Below, piece after piece: positions 35,249-45,002 of a stretch of 64,000 nt of DNA. The DNA is from Typhlomys cinereus (lineage: Eukaryota; Chordata; Mammalia; Rodentia; Platacanthomyidae), in the NCBI GenBank assembly GCA_023101885.1, contig JALPQD010000125.1:5439140-5503139 (forward strand), given 5' to 3'. Each line of letters opens with the position of its first letter. Within the stretch, counting starts at the first letter, position 1. The position numbers and the translations under genes were made by a program. The notes below the pieces were generated by a model, which did not search any database, was not told the origin of the DNA, and was given only the letters and a program-made list of their open reading frames with translations.

Positions 35249-35340
35249 CAGAGGGTACTGTGTGTCTCTGGAGGACTAAGGATAACTTTGGGAATCATCC
35301 TGGATTGCTTCTATCTCTTTTTTGCTCCCTTTGAATCTGC
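35180..35340 (-). mobile_element. Diverged, partial CA-bearing SINE
   Basis: A (TG)n run (35200-35246) preceded by TTTTTAATTTATTG and followed by AAGGATAACTTTGGGAATCA TCCTGGATTG, which lines up with the GGACGAATTTGGGAACCACC ATGGACCG part of the SINEs at 20300 and 24190. Only the 3' half is recognisable. It lies in the outer LINE-1 and is older than the four complete copies. Confidence 0.55.
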
Positions 35341-36185
35341 GTTCATCAATGAGATTGGTCTAGAGTTTTCTTTTTTATTGTATTTTTATTTGATTTTGGC
35401 ATTAATGTAATATTAACTTCATAGAAAGAATTTGAGAATATTCCTTCCTTTGCTATTTTATGGAATAGTTTAAGGAATTGTGGTGCTGTTATTGTTCAAA
35501 TATTTGGTAGATTTATGCACTAAATCCATCTGGCCATGGACTTTTTTTGGTGGGGAGATTTGTAATTACTTCTTTAATTCCGTCACTTCCTATAGGACTT
35601 TTAAAATAATTCAATTCATCCAGATTCAATTTTGGTAGGTTACACATATTAAGAAATTTATCCATTTCTTTCTGACTGCCAAACTTTACAGAGTATCAGC
35701 TTTTGAAGTATGTTCTTGTGATCCTCTGAATTTCCTTGTTGTCGGTTGTAATGACTCCATTCTCATTTCTAATTTTATTAATTTAGATTTTCTCTTTTTT
35801 GGCTTTGGCTAATTTAGCTAAGGGTTTGTCAATCTTGTTGATTTTTTTCAAAAAACTAGCTCTTTGTCTGGTTGATTCTTTGTATCATCTTCCTTATCTC
35901 AATTTAGAATATTTCTCCCCTGATTTTATTAATTTCTGCTCATCTACTGCTTTAGGGATTGTGTTGTTCTTGTCTCTCTAAAACTTGAAGCTAGATTGTT
36001 AAATTGTTTACTTGTAATGTTTCCATTTTTTATATAGGCATTGAGTGCTATAAACTTGCAACTGCCTTCAATTTATGCTAAAGACTTTCATCGGGTGTAT
36101 TTTCAACTTGCCTATATATGTTGATGCTTGTTTTGTGTCCCACTATGTGTTCTATTTTTGAGAATGGTGCAGGGACTTCTGAAAA

Positions 36186-36306
36186 GAATGTATATCCCTT
36201 AATTGTTGGATGGAAATTTTGGTAGAAGTTAATGTATATCCCTTATTGTTGGGATGGAAATTTTGGTAGAAGAATGTATATCCCTTATTGTTGGGATGGA
36301 AATTTT
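36186..36306. repeat. Triplicated ~43-bp unit
   Basis: Three direct copies of AATGTATATCCCTTATTGTT GGGATGGAAATTTTGGTAGAAG-like sequence at 36186-36230, 36231-36272 and 36273-36306. Copies two and three are identical over their shared length; copy one differs slightly. Located in the antisense ORF2 of the outer LINE-1. Confidence 0.9.
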
Positions 36307-37535
36307 GCTTATTGTTTGACTAAGCTCCAGTGTATCTCTAAGTTTTTGGTTTGTTGACCTATCCAATAATGAAAGTGGATTTTGAGCTTTTCTGCTATTA
36401 TCATGTTTAGGTTGATTTGTCATTTTATGTTTGTAACATATGTTTAATAAATGTTTAAAATGTGCCTGAGCCTATATTAGGTGTGCATATGTTCAGTATT
36501 GTAAAGTCTTCCTGATCAATTGTTCCTTTGACTAATGATAGTATCTTTCTCTGTCTCTTATGATCTCTTTTGATTTGAAGACTATTTTGTCAAATATAGA
36601 ATTGCTGTTTGTTTCCCTTTTCCATTAGCTCACAGTACTTTTGACCAGCCTTTGAGCTAAGAATGTACCTGTCATTCCTGTTAAGATGTATTTCCTGAAG
36701 GCAGCATGTTGCTAGGTTGTCATATTTGATCCATGTTTGTGGTATATGTTTGTTGATTGGAAAGTTAATTCCATTAATGTTTAGAGTCATAATTGAGAAA
36801 TGCTTGTTGATTCCTATTATTTTCTGTGTTTTGTGATTTTTAATGTGTATTTTTTCTTTGCTAGAAAATTGTGTTGGTGTTATTTTTCCTTTCTGTCATC
36901 TCAGACATGTTTGTGCTTTTCTCTGAGCTTGAATATCTTTTTTAGCATCTTTTTTAGGCCTGTTTTGGTGTTCATGTAAACCTTCATTTGTCCTTATGGT
37001 AGAAGATTTTTCTTTCATCCTCAATCATGACTGGTAGTTTTGATGGGTATATTAAGCTCATTCATAACTTGAAGTATGTCTTTCCAACCGCTTCTCACTT
37101 TTAATTGGAAAATGAGCTATTATTTTAATAGATTTACCTTTAAACATGACGGGTTTTTTTCTCTTGACATTCTTAGTACATTTTCTTTGTCATATATCTA
37201 TATTGTTTTGACTATAATTTGTTGTGACTAGTTTCTATTTTGGTCATATTTGAATGATGTACGAAATGCCTCTTGTACTTCGATAGGGATCTCTTTCCTT
37301 AGATGTGGAAATTTTTCATTAATGATAGTTTGAAAAATCTCTTCTAAAGTGGCTTTATGTTTTTTTTTTTTCCTTCTGGTATTTCATGAATGCACAGGTT
37401 TGGCTTCTTCAACGAGTCCCACAACTCTTGAATATTCCTCTCCAGTATTTTTATTTTTTGGCTTTTTCAAACTCTTTAATTGAATGAATCTGTTCTGCCA
37501 TCTTGTCTTCTAGTTCTAATACTCTATTTTCTGCT

Positions 37536-37840
37536 TGCTTGCCCAGTGCTATGCCCAGGTGGTGAGCCCAAAAGGAATGCTGATCTGCTATAGCCTGCTG
37601 ATGACTCACAGTATAGGGGCCTGGCTAAGGGGCTGCCTGCAACTTACCACCCATCCCCAGGGAGGAAATCTGATCTGCCAATGCCTGCTGTCTATATCAA
37701 AATTAGTATTAATTCCTCCTGTGGAGTGGGCCTAAAATCCAACCAGAAAGCAACTGGTTACCAATACAACAATCATTCCACTCTTGTACCAGTGGACATA
37801 TCTTGCCTGGTAGTTTGATATAGGCAAGACTATTGATAAC
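37536..37840. mobile_element. Older LINE-1-type 3' UTR (part 1)
   Basis: From about 37732 the stretch AAAATCCAACCAGAAAGCAA CTGGTTACC and the CCACTCTTGTACCAGTGGAC step pair with 41340-41420 (GAATCCAATCAGAAAGCTG, CCACTATTACACTCATGG). I take both to be the same old LINE-1 3' UTR type, found in rodents. The sequence 37536-37731 is not assigned. Confidence 0.5.
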
Positions 37841-38216
37841 TGTCATGTTTGAATTGTGATTGTTTCCCATAGGCTCATGTGATTGAATCTTTAGTTGTTT
37901 GGGAAGGTCTTGGCACTTTAGAAAGTGGAGCCTTGCTGGAGGAAGGTAGTCAAAGGGAGTGAACCTTGAGGTTGGTTAGTCTTGCCCTTGCTTCTACCAG
38001 GGAGTCTTCTTTTGCAGTTAGCAGTGTGCAGCTCTGAGCCTCCATAATGGATGTGACCTGAGACTACTTTAGCCTCTGCTGCATACCATGCCTTTTCCAC
38101 TATAATGAACTTTATCTCTCCTCTATAACTGTAAGCTAAATTAATCTCCCTTTCTCTCTTTAAGGTACTTGAATTTGAGTCATTCCTCATAGCAACAAAA
38201 TTGAGTAAATAGTACA
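37841..38216 (+). mobile_element. Solo ERVL-MaLR LTR
   Basis: Starts TGTCATGTTTGAATTGTG and ends AGTACA. It carries the MaLR layout: AAAGTGGAGCCTTGCTGGAG GAAGG, GTAAGCTAAATTAATCTCCC (poly-A signal region) and CTCATAGCAACAAAATTGAG. It interrupts the old LINE-1-type UTR, which continues at 38217. No clear 5-bp TSD was found. Non-coding. Confidence 0.8.
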
Positions 38217-38473
38217 ATATTTTCCCCCAGTAGCTTGCATAGCACCTTTGGGCACTATCAAACTTAGTGAACTGAGTTTCCAGCTCAGTCTAGCTCAATT
38301 TTTCTGTGTCTTGTGACCAAAATGTATGGTGTTCCCTTTCCTTATCATCTAGTTCTGTGGACAAGCAAGGGCAATGGTAAGAGCCTATATTTATTTGGAA
38401 GCCTTTGTAATTGGAATGGCCAACAGCTTTGGAGATGTGTCTCAAATATGGCACTGAGATTTTGCTTAATAGC
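38217..38473. mobile_element. Older LINE-1-type 3' UTR (part 2)
   Basis: Continues 37840 (TTTTCCCCCAGTAGCTTGCA TAGCACC). The AGCAAGGGCAATGGTAAGAG CC step matches 41625-41660. It is broken again at 38473 by the complete MaLR element. Confidence 0.5.
38469..38473. repeat. TSD of MaLR element, left
   Basis: ATAGC, identical to 40615-40619, the 5-bp size expected for ERVL-type integration. Confidence 0.8.
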
Positions 38474-38827
38474 TGTCTGGTTTGAAATGTGCCCTCCACA
38501 GTCTCATGTGTTTGGCAAGGTCATGTCACCTTGAGAGGTGGAGCCTTGCTGGAGGAAGGCAGTCACAAGGGTAGGCCTTGAAGTGGATTAGTCCTAACCT
38601 ATCTCCAGGAAAAGTCTGCCTTTGCAGCAAGCAGTCTTGCAGCTCTCAGCTTCCAAGATTTCTGCTGTGACTTAGCCTCCTCCAGCTTTGGCCAGTCAGC
38701 CATGCTGCTGCTGCAATGAGAAACTGCCTTCCCTCTGGAACTGTAAGCTGAATAAACTTCCCTTTCTCCCTTAAGTTGCTTGACTTTGAGTGTTCTTTCA
38801 CAGCAATAGTTAAGAGTAACTGTTACA
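38474..38827 (+). mobile_element. 5' LTR of complete MaLR element
   Basis: 354 bp, TGTCTGG...TGTTACA. It is about 90% like the 3' LTR at 40260-40614, with shared TGTTTGGCAAGGTCATGTCA, TTGCTGGAGGAAGGCAGTCA and CAATAGTTAAGAGTAAC. An AATAAAC poly-A signal lies at about 38751. LTRs drive and end transcription of the element; nothing shows that this one is active. Confidence 0.9.
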
Positions 38828-40259
38828 GAAATTGGTACTGGGTAGTGGGATATTGCTGTGAGATGAAGAACAGCTGATACCAGAATATGAAGTTGTTTGT
38901 GAAGCTGAGAGAAGTTGGTACCAGAAGTATGGCCAATGCTGTGATGTGGCTAGTGTGCCTTTGGAACTGTTTGGTGGGAGAAATGTAGAGAACTTTGAGA
39001 CTTTGTGCTGGGAAAGTCTTTGCATCTTGGCGGTTGGGCCAAAGGGGCCTTTCTCCTGAGAGCTCAGAGAAGAGCAATGCTGTGAGAGACACAGGCCCAG
39101 ATTGTGATGGTCCAGAGGGGAACAGAGACTGTGTTTGCAACTGGACAAGTGACACATGAAGCCATGTGTTGGCTGAGAGCTTAGTGAAGTTTTGCCCTCG
39201 TTCTGAAAGCTTGCTTGAAGTTAAGCTGGAGTGCTTGGCAGAGGAAATTTCAAAGCAATGTAGTCTTGACAATGTGATATGGCTACTTTTTAGTTGTCTT
39301 CAGAGTTATGAAAAAGAGCAAAGAATCAGGCAGGAAGAAGGAGAGAACAAAATGAATGTTGAAGAGATTAGCTTCATTTGTAAATCAAAACCTGCTCTCA
39401 ATTTGGATAATAGGAGAGGCCCTAGCTTGAGGGCAAGATCCTCAGAGAAGGCTCCCACCCATAAGAATGCAAATTATTTCAGAAGACTTGAGCTAAAGGG
39501 TGGAGTTCTAAAGGAAGAGTCAGTGTCTCTCACAAAGCAACTGCCCAGGAGTGAAAGAGATGGTCAGCATAGAGAAAAGGAATCAGCTGTGATTCAAGGG
39601 GGCCAGTCTTGGCAAAGTCATCCATGTGGTTCTGGTTTTAGAAGCATCAAGAATGCAAGAGGGAGGAGACGGTGGAGTCCTCCTCCAAGATTTCAAAAAA
39701 ATGATGGAAGCCAGGCAGCATGTGGCAGAAATTCTGCAGTTTAGAGGCCCAAGAATGGCAGTTTGTGCTGTGGAGCTAAAGCCTGGTTTGCCATTGAGAA
39801 GTAAAGATGTTAGAGATGCCAGAGACAATGTGGGACATCTGCCAAGGAGAGCTGTATACCCTGGGAGGAGTCAGCCCAAGAGAGTGATATGTTTATGGGC
39901 AGCTGCATTGGAGGGGTAGAACCAAAGCCCTTTGGAACTGAGATGATTTCAACAAGAGGCTCACCTGTTGGACTTGGAGCTACAAGATTTGGGGTTTGTC
40001 CTTTTGGTTTTCAGTGTTGTTATGGATTGATCTTTCCTGGATATGCTCCCATTCCTTCCTTTTGGAATGAGAATGTTTATTCTGTGCCATTGTATGTTGG
40101 AAGTATATAACTTTCATTTTGATTTTATAGGAGGCTTTGGACTTTGGACTTTTGGACTGTGTTGGGACTACTGATGTAGTGTATGAAGACTTTTAAAGTT
40201 GGATTGAGTATGGTTTGCATAATGAGATGGCAATGAGCCTGTGGGGGCCAGGGGTGGAG
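38828..40259 (+). mobile_element. MaLR internal region
   Basis: Starts with GAAAT and a primer-binding site TGGTACTGGGTAGTGGGAT (38833), close to the complement of tRNA-Leu, as in ERVL-type elements. Ends in a purine-rich tract GTGGGGGCCAGGGGTGGAG (40241-40259) that serves as polypurine primer. At ~1.43 kb it has no gag, pol or env. The open frame at 39166-39744 (192 codons) has no known domain; MaLR elements are non-autonomous and depend on ERVL enzymes. Confidence 0.85.
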
Positions 40260-40614
40260 TGTCATGGTTTGAAATGTGTTCCCCACAGTCTCATGTGTTT
40301 GGCAAGGTCATGTCACCTTGAGAGGTGGAGCCTTGCTGGAGGAAGGCAGTCACAAGGGGTGGGCCTTGAGGTGGATTTGTCCTAACTTACCTCCAGGAGA
40401 AATCTGCTTTGAAGCAAACAGTCTTGCAGCTCTCAGCTTCCAAGATGTCTGTAGTGACTTAGCCTCCTCCAGCTTTGGCGAGCCAGCCATGCCATCTCTG
40501 TTTTGAGAGACTATACGTTCCTTCTGGAACCGTAAGCTAAATAAACCTCCCTTTTCCCTTAAGTTGATTGACTTGAGTGCTCTCTCACAGCAATAGTTAA
40601 GAGTAACCATTGAA
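40260..40614 (+). mobile_element. 3' LTR of complete MaLR element
   Basis: 355 bp from TGTCATGG, alignable end to end with the 5' LTR. The last seven bases (CATTGAA) have drifted from TGTTACA in the 5' copy, but the length is kept and ATAGC follows at once. Poly-A signal AATAAAC near 40540. Confidence 0.9.
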
Positions 40615-40619
40615 ATAGC
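40615..40619. repeat. TSD of MaLR element, right
   Basis: ATAGC, the duplicate of 38469-38473. Confidence 0.8.
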
Positions 40620-40934
40620 TCATGGCTCCTAGGAACAGAATGATTATGGCATGCAGGGTATCTGTCCTCAAGTTCTTTTTTTTCTTTTCTGAACTATGTT
40701 TTTAGCTGGCATGCAAAAGACTAGGTTTTCATATGACCTTTATATACACTCTTAATTCTGGCTAACTCTCATCCCGCTGCAGTCATTCCTCTTTTTGTTG
40801 TGAGACAATGCTTGACCTAGGCAGAAAGGGAGAAAATGGTATATTTATTTGGCTTATGGTTCCAGAGGAGGAATAGTTTATTTATGGTGGGGATCACATA
40901 GCAGCAGGCATGGCTGGAGGCAAAAGCAAAAGGA
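40620..40934. repeat. End of old UTR, then unclassified repeat
   Basis: The first part may still belong to the old LINE-1-type UTR. From about 40845 (TTTGGCTTATGGTTCCAGAG, GGTGGGGATCACATAGCAGC) a dispersed repeat starts that resumes at 41858 after a LINE-1 fragment. It may be of the same type as 5935-6245. Confidence 0.4.
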
Positions 40935-40947
40935 AGCCATTATTTTT
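40935..40947. repeat. TSD of LINE-1 fragment, left
   Basis: AGCCATTATTTTT, identical to 41845-41857. Confidence 0.85.
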
Positions 40948-41844
40948 TTTTATTTTTCTACTTTTACAAGCACATTGAGTATTCATCCCAGCTTCCCTCC
41001 TCCCTCTCCCTTCCCCTCACTATTCTCTCCCACTTCCTCCCACCCTTTCACCTGTGTTTTCCTATGGACCCCAGTGAATGCTCAGGACTTGTGGTATATC
41101 ACGTTACCTCTCTTCAGGTATTTCACTTCACTCATCCAGCTTAGGACCAATGATTTCCCCTGTAAGTACCCATTCTATGGGTATAATAATAGTTACATAC
41201 AGAGCACTTTGATGTGCTGTTTTCCTATCTACCTATAGGTTTATTGTCTGTCTCCCCTATTGATTTTTTTCCTTCCCTTTTTTATAAGCTCTTGTCCTAG
41301 CTTATAATAACAGGATGTGTACCATTCTGACAAGCAAGTCTTGAATCCAATCAGAAAGCTGTTAGTTGTCTCCTTGATACTCATACCACTATTACACTCA
41401 TGGTCACCTGTTGCCATAATGATTTATATGACTTACAAATTTTGTGTCATTGATGGGGCTTGTGACTGCTTCTTTCTCCCCATAGCTTCTATAGTATTCC
41501 TTGGTACTGTATAAGGTATCCAGCAAGGAGAAAGTTCACAGAACAATTCCTAGTTGATATATTTTGCCTATGTTATGTGATTCATTTGTGTTGCATCTTC
41601 AGAAACAGGGTCTTACTGACAGTTTTTAGAGCAACCAAGAGCAATGGCAAAAGCCTGTAATGTTTGGGGGCCTTTAAGACCTCTCTGATCACATTTTATC
41701 AGCAAGTACCACAATCTTGTTACTTCTAGTATAATTTTGTCCCTGAGAACCAAGTGGATTAGTTCAAGGGTTCCCCCATCCCCCGTTTTCCTCAGTCTAT
41801 GCTCCTCTGCATAGGGACTGCCCTTTCTTGTTCCCTTCTTTAGT
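40948..41844 (-). mobile_element. LINE-1 3' UTR fragment, antisense
   Basis: 897 bp between perfect 13-bp TSDs. It begins with a T-rich tail (TTTTATTTTTCTACTTTTAC) and a pyrimidine-rich segment (41000-41060), as expected for an antisense LINE-1 3' end. It continues with the old UTR type also seen at 37732-38473, which ties that type to LINE-1. No coding part. Confidence 0.75.
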
Positions 41845-41857
41845 AGCCATTATTTTT
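41845..41857. repeat. TSD of LINE-1 fragment, right
   Basis: AGCCATTATTTTT, the duplicate of 40935-40947. Confidence 0.85.
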
Positions 41858-43542
41858 GAATGATGGCAGAGAAAGTGAAAGCAAACTGAGAGGAAATGGG
41901 TCAAAACTACCAAACCTCAAGGCCTAACACCTGTGATCTGCCTCCTTCTAGCAAGGCTGTTTCTCATAAAAGTGCCCAAAACTTTCCAAACATTAACATC
42001 CGTCAAGAATTCTAATGCATGAGCCTGTGGGGGAGGGACTACATGTCAAGGGGGACATAATGGGCCCTCTTATCTCCCTGACAGCATTCCTTCTTAAACA
42101 CTCCCACCTGTAGTACTTATATTTTCATAACTTGTATTCTACTTCTGCTCTCTTAAGACATTTCTCTTTCAAGTGGCCCATTTCTAACTTCCTGACCACT
42201 ATAGTTTTTCCCAGGTGAATATCCAAATCTAAAAATTTCCATTTTGGGTCAACATATGAGAACATCTGTTTCTGGGTTATCACACACCATGTTATATTTT
42301 TAGTCCTATCCATTTATCTGAAATGTAACCATTTTTTTCTTTACAGGTGAACAAAATTTAATTGTTTGTATGTGATACATTTTCATTATCCATTTATCAG
42401 TTGACCTACATCTAGGCTGATTCTGTTACCTAACTGTTGTGACTAGAACAGCAGTGAACATGGATGTGCAACTATATTAAGGTTTTTGCATTTCTTTATG
42501 TTTGTTGAATTCAGTATTTATAAAAGACTTCTGATATTATTACTTTATTTTTTGTACATAAAAATTCTTAGCATATTCTTATTTCATTTACTTACTAAAT
42601 AACTGTACTATATTTGGTGATAAGGTGCAAAGGTATAGACTATGAATTAGGATACATGGTAGATAGAGAGATAGATGATATGTAGATGGATGATAGATCA
42701 TTAATATAGAGCATTTGAGCAGTACAGTTTAAGCAATCTTGTCATTTTTCTCAGGTAAAATGAATCCAGTTCATGCTTTAATCTCAATTTGGTTATTTAT
42801 TTTATTCTATACTACTTGCAGTCATGACATATAAAATTAAAATAGTCCTATGCCCCATGTATTACCTTTCCATCCTTATTTACTGATTGTGAAAGGCAAA
42901 AATTCTGCCTTAAAGAAAATGTGTATAAGTTATCTCGGTAGCAACAAGGCGATAGATACTTATAAATGGAAAATTTTTGAAATTATTTTGTCTTAGATTC
43001 CTGATATACAAAGAATAGCTATAGTAACCTTAGAAGATTAGTATAAACATAATAGAGTTAATATCTATATGATATTAAAATGATCTAAATATATAGAGTT
43101 ATGTATATCTATTTATACATATATTGCAAAATATGTTTATATATATCACAAAATATACATATCTGTATATCTTTTGATGCTACATATTGCATTTTTGAGA
43201 ACATGAATAAAGAATAAAACTTGACTTTAGTTGGATGCTTCTCCATCCTTTGTCACAGAAAAAGAAGTGAAAAGGATCATCTTGTCTAGCTGAGCAAAAT
43301 TCCATATTTTATGATGCAAACTACCTATGAATGTGTACATTTACTAGTAGCCCTATTTCAAAAAGAGGAAATTTAATTTGCTGGAATATTTTATTTAGCC
43401 TCACAGATCCAATATAATTTCCATAAAAACTATTAGTTATTTGATATTATTTTACGTGTAGGAACTATTGAAAATATCTATATTTTATACAATAACTTAA
43501 AGTGTTTAAAGTCCAAGGTATCTGGTAGCTAATATGCTATCA
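41858..43542. other. Repeat remainder and unique DNA
   Basis: 41858-42090 continues the unclassified repeat split at 40947. At 42340-42500 a small antisense LINE-1 ORF2 fragment is seen (ATACATTTTCATTATCCATT, then TATCAGTTGACCTACATC). 42655-42700 is a GATA/GATG-rich simple repeat. The rest is unique AT-rich DNA without a gene. Confidence 0.45.
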
Positions 43543-43971
43543 TAGTTAGGCACAGGTGTCAACTTCACAGTTGAAGGTTTGAGCTCTGGGCACATTTATA
43601 GAGAATTAATAGTTGAGTTAAGCCCAGAGCAAACCTGCAAGAGATTGTCTAGCTGATGGGGAGGGCCCAGTCTACTTTGGGTGGGATTAAGCCCTGAACA
43701 GATGAATAAAATATTGAGAGCTGGTTGAGGAAGTTGACATCCTTCTGTACACTTGGCCAGACATTGCTGGTCTGGCAAGTAATAATTGTCTGTCTCTCAG
43801 CCTCTATTTGGTGATGGTGTGGCCAGTTCCATCAACCCTGGTATTGGTACATGCTCTCTTATCAGGCTGGAATGAAAACTGTAATGGGACAATCATAAGG
43901 AAACAAACTCCTTGTTCCCCTAAGCTGTTTGATAGTCATTTATCAGCAACCATGCAGGGTGACTGCTACAG
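43543..43971 (+). mobile_element. ERVL-type 5' LTR (MLT2-like)
   Basis: A TGTCAACTTCACAGTTGA start (43557) and the GGGGAGGGCCCAGTCTACTT TGGGTGGG block follow the pattern of MLT2-type ERVL LTRs. It ends near CTGCTACA, six bases before a tRNA-Leu-like primer-binding site. The exact left end is uncertain. Diverged and inactive. Confidence 0.55.
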
Positions 43972-44990
43972 AATTTGGTACCTGGGAAATGGTTTTTGGC
44001 TGATAAAATCTTTTGTGGAGTTTGAATATTTTGATTGGAGAAATTTGGAAATGTTTGAAGATTTTTGTGGATGCACAAATGTTTAAACAGAGTTTAATGG
44101 GCCATTTGGATAATGACAGTGCTGAGAGAGTCATGGATTGTTTGGGCCCAGTTTGCAATGAAAGGAACAAGGACTTTGGTAAAGTTGAATTTAATGACAA
44201 TGGACTGGTTTGCTTAATGGAGGAGAGTTGTGTTGATGGCCATGAAGCCCTGGATGTGGAAAGGGTAGGCAACAGAATAGCTGCTGCTGTTAGAGAAATG
44301 AGTATCAATGAAGAAAAACTTAGTGACTTGCACTGGGACTTTGGAAAACATGAATATGGCAATTTCATGGTTTGAAAACCCAGATTCCTTCAGGGGCCAA
44401 AAGCCCAAGTTTAAGCCATTTCTTTCCCTTTGGAAGTTTTGGCTACCTAGAAAGAGACTTTTCCAGAGTCAGCATGCTAAAGTTGGTACAGCTATAGCTT
44501 GAGTTGACCAAGCTATATTTCAACCTTGTTTCAGAATCAGGCAGTGTTCTCCAAGTGGTAATGGTTTTGATGTATGATTGAAGGGTTCATGGAGAGCAGC
44601 AAAAGCTTGGCACCAAGCAGCAGGCATAGAGTTCCTGCAGGGAAAGGTGAAGCTTATAGTTACAGAGGTGAACCCAGAGTACTATTGGATGCCAGATCCA
44701 TGGGCTGTATGCTGAGGAAAGTTGGGAGTGGAGATTCAGCCTGGTTCAGAGGAACTCTGCTTCTACAACTTTGAGCTGTGAACAGGGACTGGGATTACCT
44801 AGAATTTTTGAGCCACCGTGATGAGCAGCAGAAGATGGACATTGGAATAAAGGATGTGTCACTTAATTTGCCGGGCTTTGATCTTAATTTAATGTTTTCT
44901 GACTACATGAAGATATTTCTGTTTTAATGTTTTATCTGTTTTAAAGTATTTAACTTATTAACATTTGATATACTCTTAAGGTTAAAAAAC
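43972..44990 (+). mobile_element. ERVL/MaLR internal region, partial
   Basis: The primer-binding site TGGTACCTGGGAAATGG (43977) is followed by sequence with the composition and phrases of MaLR internal regions (GAATATTTTGATTGGAGAAA TTTGG; GGACTTTGGTAAAGTTG). Open frames at 43808-44375 have no known domain. No 3' LTR was found; the region ends where an antisense LINE-1 tail begins at about 45003. Confidence 0.55.
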
Positions 44991-45002
44991 TTTGAACTTT
45001 TA

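Larger units (their letters stand above)
35030..37535 (-). mobile_element. Outer LINE-1 (A), remainder, antisense
   Basis: Continues the antisense ORF2 from 27686: ATACTCAGGATAACTTTAGC, CCTGGGCCTTTTATGCTTCC. It runs through the reverse transcriptase and endonuclease regions (an antisense TLNINGIN..CCLQE-type stretch at 36590-36790) and into the antisense ORF1 coiled coil (37330-37530). The 5' end is truncated in ORF1. Frames are heavily broken. Total length with 25405-27686 is about 4.8 kb. Confidence 0.8.

Noticed and set aside
39166..39744. 192-codon frame as a viral-type gene
   Set aside because: It is in a MaLR internal region, a class without known coding capacity, and has no gag, protease or pol motif.
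42655..42700. CRISPR-like spaced repeats (GATAGA/GATGGATGAT)
   Set aside because: It is a simple GATA-type microsatellite without spacers; the window is mammalian.
43808..44375. Overlapping frames of 92-141 codons
   Set aside because: They fall in an ERVL/MaLR-type internal region, on both strands, with no domain.
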